In this document: one piece after another, positions 1 through 7,227 of the stretch | Layout: the number at the start of each line of letters is the position of its first letter | How positions within the stretch are numbered: the first letter of the stretch is position 1 | Assembly: GCA_023442945.1 (NCBI GenBank) | Contig: JAEZWW010000051.1 | Coordinates: 1-24,474 of the forward strand | Source of the DNA: Pseudomonadota bacterium | GTDB taxonomy: Bacteria; Pseudomonadota; Gammaproteobacteria; Burkholderiales; Burkholderiaceae_C | DNA: 24,474 nt | Direction: 5' to 3' | Position numbers and translations under genes: made by a program | The notes under the pieces: model-generated | What the model saw: only the letters and a program-made list of their open reading frames with translations | The model's database searches: none | Told to the model about the DNA's origin: nothing

Positions 1-2
1 CC

Positions 3-1202
3 GTGGACGCGGCCCAGGCGCGCGTGGCCGCCGCCCGCGCCCAACTGGGCGCGCAACGCGCTGGCCTGCTGCCGCGTGTGGACGCCGCCGCCAGCGCCAG
101 CCGCGGCAACGGCAGCGCCATCGGCTCGACGGCGGCAGGCGGCTCGCCGCCCATCGTCACCACCTTGCAGGCCGGCCTGCAGGCGCAGTGGGAAATCGAC
201 CTGTTCGGGCGCCAGCGCGCCCTGGTCGACGCCGCCCGCACACGCGTGGATGGCGCCCAGGCGCTGGCCCAGTCGGCGCGCGTGTCGCTGGTGGCCGACG
301 TGGCCGACGCTTACCAGGGCCTGCGCCTGTGCCAGCTGATGGTCAGCACGACCAGCGCCGACAGCGCCTCGCGCAGCGAGACCGCGCGCCTCACCGCCAT
401 CAGCCGCGACGCCGGCTTCACCGCGCCCGCCACCGCCGCCCTGGCCGACGCCAGCGCCGCCGAAGGCCGTTCGCGCCTGACGCAGCAGCGCGCCGTGTGC
501 GACGCGCAGCGCAAGGTGCTGGTCGCCCTGACCGGGCTGCCGGAACCCGATATTGAACAAAAAGTAGCGGTGGCCCAGGTCCCATCTGCGCAACCAGCTT
601 CCTTTTCAATAGCAAGCCTGCCCGCCGACACCCTGCGCCAGCGCCCCGACGTGTGGGCCGCCGAGCGCGAAGTGCTGGCCGCGCGCACCGAGATCGACGC
701 CGCCGACGCCGCGCGCTGGCCCTCACTCAGCCTGGGCGGCAACGTGGCCGCGCTGCAGCTGCGCAGCGGCGGCGCCAGCGCCGATCTGTCGACCTGGACC
801 TTTGGTCCGCTGCAGCTGGCGCTGCCGATCTGGGACGGCGGCCGCATCGCCGCGAACCAGGCCGCTGCCCGCGCCCGGTACGACGAAGCGGTCGCCCAGT
901 ACAAAGGCCAGGTGCGCCAGGCCGTGCGCGAAGTTGAAACCGCGCTGACCGACGGCGCCGCCGCCCGCGCGCGCGAAGCCGACGCGCGCGCCGCCGTGGC
1001 CGGTTACCGCCGCCAGTTCGACGCCATGGAAGCCATGTACCGCCAGGGCATGGCCAGCCTGCCGCAGCTGGAGGAGGCGCGCCGCAACCTGCTGATCGCC
1101 GAGATCGCGCTCAACCAACTGCTGCACGACCGCGACGCGGCCGGGGTGGCGCTGTACCGGGCGGCAGGGGGAGGGTGGAAGAACGATGGCACACCCCCCT
1201 GA
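3..1202 (+). CDS. RND efflux outer-membrane factor (NodT/OprM family), 5'-truncated
   Basis: Outer-membrane channel subunit of a tripartite RND efflux system; in this family a trimer forms a beta-barrel and periplasmic tunnel that docks on the adaptor. About 399 residues are visible and the reading frame is open to the window edge, so the true start and the lipoprotein signal lie upstream; the GTG at position 3 is only an internal valine. Family marks are the paired long-helix repeats rich in Ala, Arg and Gln, with QWEIDLFGRQRA near residues 62-73 and LRQRPDVWAAEREV near 211-224. The C-terminal helix has YRQGMASLPQLEEARRNLL. Positions 551-617 carry a dispersed repeat read through in frame, in the variable linker before LRQRPDV. 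It is the first visible gene of an operon with the adaptor and pump downstream. The family is confident; the substrate is unknown. Confidence 0.93.
   Translation: MDAAQARVAAARAQLGAQRAGLLPRVDAAASASRGNGSAIGSTAAGGSPPIVTTLQAGLQAQWEIDLFGRQRALVDAARTRVDGAQALAQSARVSLVADVADAYQGLRLCQLMVSTTSADSASRSETARLTAISRDAGFTAPATAALADASAAEGRSRLTQQRAVCDAQRKVLVALTGLPEPDIEQKVAVAQVPSAQPASFSIASLPADTLRQRPDVWAAEREVLAARTEIDAADAARWPSLSLGGNVAALQLRSGGASADLSTWTFGPLQLALPIWDGGRIAANQAAARARYDEAVAQYKGQVRQAVREVETALTDGAAARAREADARAAVAGYRRQFDAMEAMYRQGMASLPQLEEARRNLLIAEIALNQLLHDRDAAGVALYRAAGGGWKNDGTPP
551..617 (-). repeat. Dispersed repeat, copy 1 (reverse, inside the efflux channel gene)
   Basis: Read on the minus strand it has the CTATTGAAA edge, an AGCTGGTTGCGCAGATGGG core, then GGGCC and an A/T-rich end (GTTCAATA). 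It is diverged but in the same order as the intergenic copies. It is translated in frame on the plus strand without breaking the gene. Confidence 0.6.
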
Positions 1203-1456
1203 GTCGCCTGCGGCGCCTTCCCCCCGCTCTCTCCGCGCTGACGCGCTCCGGGCAGGGGGACAACGCCAGTTGCCGGCGCAGGTCCGGCAACGGCGTTCGC
1301 TGGCGTCTGCGCTGCCGCGCTCTCGGGGCGCGCTGACGCGCTTCACGCCGAGCGCGTCGCCCGTGCTCTGGAAACACTCGAGCGTTGCGGTTGCCAATTC
1401 GCGCTGCGCCTTGCTTGACGAATTTTTTTACTGAACGCTGTGCCTTGAAAGACACC
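1203..1456. other. Structured spacer between efflux channel and adaptor genes
   Basis: A 254-bp gap with no convincing gene. It holds a TCCCCC (1219-1224) / GGGGGA (1255-1260) dyad directly after the stop codon. Next to it is a strong hairpin: AACGCC 1262-1267 and TTGCCGG 1270-1276 pair with CCGGCAA 1284-1290 and GGCGTT 1292-1297. The 13-mer GCGCTGACGCGCT occurs twice, at 1235-1247 and 1330-1342. No T-run follows, so a Rho-independent terminator is not supported. These hairpins may attenuate or stabilise the efflux mRNA. Confidence 0.6.
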
Positions 1457-2698
1457 ATGCCCAAGTTCTTTCCGCTCCTGATTTCCACCCTGACCGCCGC
1501 CGTGCTGCTGGCGGCTTGCGGCGCCAAGGACGGCGATGCGCCGAAGGGCGCGGCTTCGGCCGCGGCGTCCGCGCCGGCGGCGGCGGGGAGTGCGCCGCGC
1601 GCGGCGCTCACGGTCACGGTGTCGGCGCCGCAGCGCATGAGTTGGGCGCGCGAGATCGCGGCCAACGGCAACGTCGCCGCCTGGCAGGAAGCGAGCATCG
1701 GCGCCGACGTGGCCGGGCTGCGCTTGCAGGATTTGCGCGTGAACGTGGGCGACGTGGTCAAGAAGGGCCAGGTGCTGGCCACGTTTGACGCGGCGCCGGT
1801 GCAGCAGGACCAGGCGCAGGCGCGCGCCAGCCTGGCCGAGGCCGAAGCCGCCTACGCCGATGCGCGCGGCAACGCCGAGCGCGCCCGCGCCGTGCAGGCC
1901 AGCGGCGCCTTGAGCCAGCAGCAGATCAACCAGTACGCCACCGCCGAGAAAACGGCGCGCGCCCGCGTCGAAGCGGCCAAGGCCGTGGTCGCCAGCCAGA
2001 ACCTGCGCGTGCGCAACACGCAGATCGTGGCACCGGACGCGGGCGTGATTTCGGCGCGCGAGGCGACGGTGGGCCAGGTGGTCGGCGCCGGGACCGAGCT
2101 GTTCCGCATGGTGCGCCAGGGCCGCCTGGAATGGCGCGCCGAAGTCATGGCCGAAGACCTGGGCGCCATCCGCCCCGGCCAGCGCGCGCTGATCGACCTG
2201 CCCGGCCGCGCGGCCGATGGCGCCGCGGGCAACACCGTCACCGGCACCGTGCGCCAGCTGGCGCCGACCGTGGACGCGCGCACGCGCTACGCCCTGGTCT
2301 ACGTCGACCTGCCTCCTGGCACGGCCGCGCGCGCCGGCATGTTCGCCAGCGGGCGCTTTGAGGTCGGCACCGACAGCGCGCTGACTGTGCCGCAGGAAGC
2401 GGTGCTGATGCGCGACGGCTTCGCTCACGTGGCGGTGCTGCAGCCCGACCACCGCGTGCAGCTGGTGCGCGTGCAAACCGGGCGCTTGAACGGCAACCGC
2501 GTGGAAGTCACCAGCGCCCTGCCCGCGGGTGCGCAGATCGCGGTGCGCGGCGCCGGCTTCCTGAACGACGGCGACGCCGTGCAGGTGGTGGCCGAGCCCG
2601 CGGCCGCGGCATCGGCATCTGCGCCGGCCTCATCCGCTGCTTCCGCACCAAATCAGCCTGCAGCCCTAGTACCACCAGCGCAGGCAGCTAGCAAATAA
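1457..2698 (+). CDS. RND efflux periplasmic adaptor lipoprotein (MFP/AcrA family)
   Basis: Membrane-fusion subunit linking the inner-membrane pump to the outer-membrane channel; 413 aa. I chose the ATG at 1457 because it starts a lipoprotein signal peptide with lipobox LAAC (Cys21); the open frame extends upstream to a TTG at 1385 but has no signal there. An Ala-rich low-complexity stretch (about residues 28-55) precedes the first lipoyl half (GNVAAWQEASIGADVAG). An alpha-hairpin (about 115-190, rich in Ala, Glu and Gln), the second lipoyl half (VAPDAGVISAREATVGQVV) and the beta-barrel follow. The C-terminal tail is Ala/Pro/Ser-rich, and its last codons plus the TAA stop lie in a copy of the dispersed repeat. 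The upstream SD is weak (GAAAGA). Pump gene starts 37 bp downstream. Confidence 0.93.
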   Translation: MPKFFPLLISTLTAAVLLAACGAKDGDAPKGAASAAASAPAAAGSAPRAALTVTVSAPQRMSWAREIAANGNVAAWQEASIGADVAGLRLQDLRVNVGDVVKKGQVLATFDAAPVQQDQAQARASLAEAEAAYADARGNAERARAVQASGALSQQQINQYATAEKTARARVEAAKAVVASQNLRVRNTQIVAPDAGVISAREATVGQVVGAGTELFRMVRQGRLEWRAEVMAEDLGAIRPGQRALIDLPGRAADGAAGNTVTGTVRQLAPTVDARTRYALVYVDLPPGTAARAGMFASGRFEVGTDSALTVPQEAVLMRDGFAHVAVLQPDHRVQLVRVQTGRLNGNRVEVTSALPAGAQIAVRGAGFLNDGDAVQVVAEPAAAASASAPASSAASAPNQPAALVPPAQAASK

Positions 2699-2712
2699 AG
2701 AGCATTTCTGAC
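2651..2712 (-). repeat. Dispersed repeat, copy 2 (reverse, overlaps the adaptor stop codon)
   Basis: On the minus strand: TTTATTTGCTAGCTGCCTGCGC, a short spacer, then CTAGGGCTGCAGGCTGATTT. The plus-strand reading supplies the last residues (PAQAASK) and the TAA stop of the adaptor gene, so the present 3' end of that gene was shaped by the repeat. Confidence 0.75.
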
Positions 2713-2735
2713 CCGCCTCAGAAACGGACGTCGCC

Positions 2736-5700
2736 ATGAATTTTTCCGCCTGGTCGATCCGCAACCCGGTCCCGACCCTGATGCTGTTCGTGCTGCTCAC
2801 GCTGGGGGGGCTGTTCGCCTTCCACCAGATGAAGGTGCAGAACTTCCCCGACATCGACCTGCCCATGGTCAACGTCGTGGCCGCGCTGCCGGGCGCCACG
2901 CCCGGTCAGCTGGAAAACGACGTCGCGCGCAAGATCGAAAACAGCCTGGCCACGGTGCAGGGCGTCAAGCACATCATCACCAGCGTGGTCGACGGCGCCG
3001 TCACCATCGTGGTCGAGTTCCGGCTGGAGAAAGACCTGCAGGAAGCGCTGGACGACGTGCGCTCGGCCGTGTCGCGCGTGCGCGGCGACCTGCCGACCGA
3101 CCTGCAGGAGCCCATCGTCAGCAAGGTCGACCTGGCCGCGCAGCCCATGCTGGCCTACGCCCTGTCGTCCGACCGCGTGGACGACGCCGACCTGTCCTGG
3201 TTCGTCGACAACGACATCGCCAAGCGCCTGTTGGCCATCCCCGGCGTGGGCGCGGTCACCCGCGTGGGTGGCGCCAACCGCCAGGTGCACGTCGACCTGG
3301 ACCCGGCGCGCCTGCAAGGCCTGGGGTTGACCGCGGCCGACGTGTCGCGCCAGCTGCGCCAGGTGCAGATGGAAAGTGCGGGCGGCCGCGTCGACCTGGG
3401 CCAGGGCGAGCAGCCGGTGCGCACGCTGGCCACCGTGAAGAGCGCGGACGAGCTGCGCGCCATGCCGATCGCCCTGCCCGACGGCCGCAAAGTGCGCCTG
3501 GACCAGGTGGCCAACGTGGCCGACACCGTGGCCGAGCGCCGCGCCGCCGCCTTGCTGAACGGCAAGCCGGTGGTCGGGTTTGAGGTGGCGCGCAGCCGCG
3601 GCGCGAGCGAGGTCGAGATCGGCCGCGGCGTGCGCGCCGCGCTGAAAGAGATGCAGGCGGCGCGGCCGGATCTGCACTTCACCGAAGCCTTCGACTTCGT
3701 CACGCCGGTGGAGCAGGAGTACCACGCGTCGCTGAAGATGCTGGGTGAAGGCGCGCTGCTGGCGGTGGTGGTGGTTTGGCTGTTCCTGCGCAACGGGCGC
3801 GCCACCTTCGTCGCGGCGGTGGCGCTGCCGATGTCGGTGCTGCCGGCGCTGATCGGCATGTACCTGTTCGGCTTCACCATCAACGTGGTGTCGCTGCTGG
3901 CGCTGTCCCTGGTGGTCGGCATCCTGGTGGACGACGCCATCGTCGAGGTGGAAAACATCGTGCGCCACCAGGGCATGGGCAAGTCGCCCTACCAGGCGGC
4001 GATGGAGGCGGCCGACGAGATCGGGTTGGCGGTGATCGCCACCACCTTCACGCTGATCGCGGTGTTTTTACCCACCGCCTTCATGAGCGGCGTGGTCGGC
4101 AAGTTCTTCAAACAGTTCGGCTGGACGGCGGCGCTGGCCGTGTTCGCCTCGCTGGTGGTGGCGCGCCTGCTCACGCCCATGATGGCCGCCTACATGATGA
4201 AGCCCGACCCGCGCGGCCACCACGAGCCGCGCTGGTTGATCACCTACGGCCGCTGGGCCGCCTGGTGCGTCAAGCACCGGCTGTGGACGGTGATCGGCGG
4301 GGCGGTGTTCTTTTTCGGCTCGATCGCGCTGATCCCGCTGCTGCCGACCGGCTTCATGCCGCCCGACGACAACTCGCAGACGCAGGTCTACCTGGAACTG
4401 CCCCCCGGCGCCACGCTGGCGCAGACCGAACGCCTGGCCGAAGACGCGCGCCAGCTGCTGCTGAAGAACAGCGACGTGAAGAGCGTCTACACCACCATCG
4501 GCGGTGGCGCCGCGGGTGGTGACCCCTTCGCCGCCGGCAACGCCGACGTGCGCAAGGCCACGCTAACGATCCAGCTGTCGCCACGCGGCGAGCGCCCGGT
4601 CAAACAGGTGGTGGAAGCCGATCTGCGCCAGCGCCTGGCGGTGCTGCCCGGCGCGCGCAGCAAGGTCGGCCTGGGCGGCTCGGGCGAGAAGTACATCCTG
4701 GTGCTGCAGGGCGAAGACCCGGTGGCGCTGGGCCAGGCGGCGCGCCAGGTGGAATCGGACCTGCGCGCCCTGCCCGGCCTGGGCAGCATCACCAGCACCG
4801 CCAGCCTGGTGCGGCCCGAGATCGCCGTGCACCCGGACTTCGCCCGCGCCGCCGACCTGGGCGTGACCAGCAGCGCCATCGCCGACACACTGCGCGTGGC
4901 CACGCAAGGCGACTACGACGCGCAGCTGCCCAAGCTGAACCTGGCGCAGCGCCAGATCCCGATCGTGGTGAAGCTGGAAGATTCGGCGCGCAAGGACCTG
5001 GGCGTGCTGGAGCGCCTGCACGTGCCGGGCGCCAAAGGCCCGGTGCCACTGGGCCAGGTAGCGACGCTGAGTTACAGCGGCGGCCCGGCCGTCATCAACC
5101 GCTACGACCGCGCGCGCAACATCAACCTGGAAGTGGAGCTGTCCGGTCAGCCGCTGGGCGACGTGGCGGCCAAGACGAAAGAGCTGCGGTCGGTCAAGAA
5201 CCTGCCGCCGGGCGTGAAGGTGGTGGAGGTGGGCGACGCCGAAGTGATGGGCGAGCTGTTCATGGGTTTTGGCCTGGCCATGCTGACCGGCATCCTGTGC
5301 ATTTACATTGTGCTGGTGCTGCTGTTCCACCACGTCCTGCACCCGTTCACCATCCTGGCCGCGCTGCCGCTGTCGCTGGGCGGCGCCTTCGTGGCCTTGT
5401 TGATGACGGGCAAGGCGTTTTCCATGCCCTCGCTGATCGGGCTGATCATGCTGATGGGCATCGCCACCAAGAACTCCATCCTGCTGGTCGAATACGCCAT
5501 CCTGGCGCGGCGCGAGCACGGCATGACGCGCTACGAAGCGCTGATGGACGCCTGCCACAAGCGCGCGCGCCCCATCATCATGACCACGCTGGCCATGGGC
5601 GCGGGCATGCTGCCCATCGCCATCGGCTGGGGCGCGGCCGATCCGAGCTTCCGCTCGCCCATGGCGGTGGCGGTGATCGGCGGGCTGATCACCTCCACCT

Positions 5701-5846
5701 TCCTCAGCCTGCTGGTGATCCCGGCCGTCTACACCTACGTCGACGACATCGCGCAGTGGTTTGGCAAGCGTTTTCACCGCTCCGCCAAGGCGGAATCTGC
5801 GCAGGCAGCTCCTGAAAACGGAGCAATTGCGGAGCCCAACACCTGA
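2736..5846 (+). CDS. RND efflux pump, inner-membrane permease (HAE1 / AcrB-type)
   Basis: Proton-driven inner-membrane transporter; 1036 aa, the usual length for the family. N-terminal TM1 (about 10-30) is followed by the porter start motif NFPDIDLPMV. TM2-TM6 surround residues 335-480. TM4 carries the proton-relay pair Asp399-Asp400 in VVGILVDDAIVEVENI, as in HAE1 pumps. The second half repeats the fold: a TM near 518-540, a second porter region, and TM8-TM12 from about 845, with GLIMLMGIATKNSILLVEYA as the TM10 motif. The C-terminal tail (AESAQAAPENGAIAEPNT) is partly encoded by a fragment of the dispersed repeat. The start ATG at 2736 has only a weak SD. The TGA stop overlaps the next ATG by one base. 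Many such pumps export drugs, solvents or metals; the substrate cannot be read from the sequence. Confidence 0.96.
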   Translation: MNFSAWSIRNPVPTLMLFVLLTLGGLFAFHQMKVQNFPDIDLPMVNVVAALPGATPGQLENDVARKIENSLATVQGVKHIITSVVDGAVTIVVEFRLEKDLQEALDDVRSAVSRVRGDLPTDLQEPIVSKVDLAAQPMLAYALSSDRVDDADLSWFVDNDIAKRLLAIPGVGAVTRVGGANRQVHVDLDPARLQGLGLTAADVSRQLRQVQMESAGGRVDLGQGEQPVRTLATVKSADELRAMPIALPDGRKVRLDQVANVADTVAERRAAALLNGKPVVGFEVARSRGASEVEIGRGVRAALKEMQAARPDLHFTEAFDFVTPVEQEYHASLKMLGEGALLAVVVVWLFLRNGRATFVAAVALPMSVLPALIGMYLFGFTINVVSLLALSLVVGILVDDAIVEVENIVRHQGMGKSPYQAAMEAADEIGLAVIATTFTLIAVFLPTAFMSGVVGKFFKQFGWTAALAVFASLVVARLLTPMMAAYMMKPDPRGHHEPRWLITYGRWAAWCVKHRLWTVIGGAVFFFGSIALIPLLPTGFMPPDDNSQTQVYLELPPGATLAQTERLAEDARQLLLKNSDVKSVYTTIGGGAAGGDPFAAGNADVRKATLTIQLSPRGERPVKQVVEADLRQRLAVLPGARSKVGLGGSGEKYILVLQGEDPVALGQAARQVESDLRALPGLGSITSTASLVRPEIAVHPDFARAADLGVTSSAIADTLRVATQGDYDAQLPKLNLAQRQIPIVVKLEDSARKDLGVLERLHVPGAKGPVPLGQVATLSYSGGPAVINRYDRARNINLEVELSGQPLGDVAAKTKELRSVKNLPPGVKVVEVGDAEVMGELFMGFGLAMLTGILCIYIVLVLLFHHVLHPFTILAALPLSLGGAFVALLMTGKAFSMPSLIGLIMLMGIATKNSILLVEYAILARREHGMTRYEALMDACHKRARPIIMTTLAMGAGMLPIAIGWGAADPSFRSPMAVAVIGGLITSTFLSLLVIPAVYTYVDDIAQWFGKRFHRSAKAESAQAAPENGAIAEPNT
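5795..5831 (-). repeat. Dispersed repeat, copy 3 (partial, reverse, in the pump 3' end)
   Basis: Only the AGCTGCCTGCGCAGAT half is clear on the minus strand, next to an A-rich edge. It lies in frame in the C-terminal tail of the pump gene. Confidence 0.5.
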
Positions 5847-6472
5847 TGCGGCGTGCCGCCTGGCCCTTACTGTGCGCGCTGCTGATCGCCGCCAGCGTGC
5901 TCATCTGGCTGGCCGGCGTCGCGGGCCACATCGACCCGCCCCTGTGGATGTGGCGCTACGACGACTGGCGCCGAGAACCCTGGACGCTGTGGACCGGCCC
6001 GCTGCTGCACTTCCTGTGGCCGCACCTGCTGGCCAACGCGCTGGCCCTGACCGCGCTGGCCGTTCTGGGCGCGGCGTTGGGCGCCACCCGGCGCGACGCC
6101 CTGGCGCTGCTGCTGGCCTGGCCGCTGGCGACCCTGGCGCTGACGCGCTGGCCCAACGTCGGCGGCTACTACGGCCTGGCCAGCGTGGTCCACGCCGCCA
6201 CCGCCATCCTCGCTTTGCGCGCCATGGCCACGCCGTCCACGCGCTGGCTCGGCCTGCTGATGGGCGGCGGCCTGGCCGTCAAGCTGGCGCTGGAGCGCGG
6301 CTGGCGCGCGCCGGTCGGCTTTGACAGCGGCTGGGGTATCAACCTCGTGTACGCCGCCAACCTGACCGGCGCCGTCCTGGGCGCCGCCTTCGCCGCACTG
6401 CTGGGCGCGGCCTGCGTGCTGCTGCTGCGCCGGCCCAGCACCACCGCCGGCAATGACCTGGGCGCCCCCTGA
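5846..6472 (+). CDS. Rhomboid/rhombosortase-like membrane protein with degenerate active site
   Basis: A 208-aa polytopic membrane protein with about six hydrophobic segments. The ATG overlaps the pump stop (TGATG), so it is translationally coupled to the efflux operon. Rhombosortase-like marks: the TM2 motif H60-LLA-N64, an extracytoplasmic Trp/Arg-rich loop (WRYDDWRREPWTLWTGPLLHF), a GL-x-S/G-x-x-H region at 110-116, and a GGGLAVKLALE segment with Lys146. A final helix has the rhomboid-type G-x3-G spacing (NLTGAVLGA). In active family members the serine sits in GLSG and the second catalytic residue is His before the last G-x3-G helix. Here the sequence is GLAS (Ala112, Ser113) and the His position is Asn172, so a proteolytically inactive relative is likely. 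The family call is moderately sure, the loss of activity an inference. Confidence 0.72.
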   Translation: MRRAAWPLLCALLIAASVLIWLAGVAGHIDPPLWMWRYDDWRREPWTLWTGPLLHFLWPHLLANALALTALAVLGAALGATRRDALALLLAWPLATLALTRWPNVGGYYGLASVVHAATAILALRAMATPSTRWLGLLMGGGLAVKLALERGWRAPVGFDSGWGINLVYAANLTGAVLGAAFAALLGAACVLLLRRPSTTAGNDLGAP

Positions 6473-6497
6473 GGCCCGAGGCGCGGCCGCTGCGCTT

Positions 6498-6556
6498 CTT
6501 TTTTGGTAGCTGCCCGCGCAAGTCCCTCTAGGGCCAGAGGCCGATTCGGCTTGAAA
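6498..6556 (+). repeat. Dispersed repeat, copy 4 (forward, convergent spacer)
   Basis: A near-complete copy: T-run, GGTAGCTGCCCGCGCAAG, CTCTAGGGCCAGAGGCCGATT, then GGCTTGAAA. It contains two small dyads (CTGC/GCG and GGCC-AGA-GGCC). It fills most of the gap between the rhombosortase-like gene and the convergent MOSC gene and ends 2 bases before the MOSC stop codon. Confidence 0.88.
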
Positions 6557-6558
6557 AC

Positions 6559-7227
6559 TCAACCGTTGCGATGTTTGGCCCACTTGGCGTGGATGGCGTC
6601 GGGGATCGAGTAGCTGCGCGCGCCTGGCGTCACGCGCACGGCCATGCCGGCCTGCAGCTCGCCCGGCGTGTCGACGGCCAGGTAAAAGCCGCAGCGTGCG
6701 CTGCGCACCATGACTTGCGCGGCTTGTGCAAAGCCCATGACGGCGACGAATTTGCCGCAGGGCTCGCGCGGCGCGGCGACGCGCAGCACGCAGGCCGAGC
6801 CGTCAAAGCGCAGCGTGTCGCCGATGAAAACCTGCGTCTCCACCAAGCCGTGCAGCGTCAGGTTTTCGCCCATGAAGCCGGGCGGCAGCGCCTCGTCAAA
6901 CAGGCTGACGCCGCGTTCGCGCCGCTCGGCCTGCCAGAAGGCCAGATGCTCGGCCGGGTACGCGTACACGGCTTTGGACAAACCACCGTGGATGCTGAGG
7001 TCGGCCTGCTCGTCGCCCGCCAGGCCCAGCGCACGCACGGCGACCGGGCCGCTGGCCGGCGTTTTGCGGATGCCACTCAGCACGGTGCGGCCGTTGCCCA
7101 CGGCCAGCTTGGCGGCAGCACCGACGTTGACGGATTGGATGACGATGGCGCCTGCGCCCGTCGCCACGGCTGCCGTTGCCACGCTGTCCTGCGGCGCCGG
7201 CACGGGCGCGTCGGACTGATCGCTCAT
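6559..7227 (-). CDS. MOSC domain protein (YiiM-like)
   Basis: A 222-aa MOSC (molybdenum cofactor sulfurase C-terminal) domain protein similar to E. coli YiiM, a molybdoenzyme linked to detoxifying N-hydroxylated bases and other substrates. Visible marks are GLAGDEQADLSIHGG near residues 70-84, FMGENLTLHGL near 117-127, IGDTLRF, and the PREPCGKF motif whose Cys is the expected Moco-contacting residue. The C-terminal YiiM extension is short. The ATG at 7227 overlaps the pepP stop by 4 nt (ATGA), so it is probably translated by coupling from pepP. The stop abuts a dispersed repeat. Family confident, substrate unknown. Confidence 0.9.
   Translation of the reverse strand: MSDQSDAPVPAPQDSVATAAVATGAGAIVIQSVNVGAAAKLAVGNGRTVLSGIRKTPASGPVAVRALGLAGDEQADLSIHGGLSKAVYAYPAEHLAFWQAERRERGVSLFDEALPPGFMGENLTLHGLVETQVFIGDTLRFDGSACVLRVAAPREPCGKFVAVMGFAQAAQVMVRSARCGFYLAVDTPGELQAGMAVRVTPGARSYSIPDAIHAKWAKHRNG

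Noticed and set aside
4563..5777. 404-codon minus-strand frame opposite the pump gene
   Set aside because: Antisense shadow rich in Gln, His and Arg; the pump frame has clear family motifs throughout.
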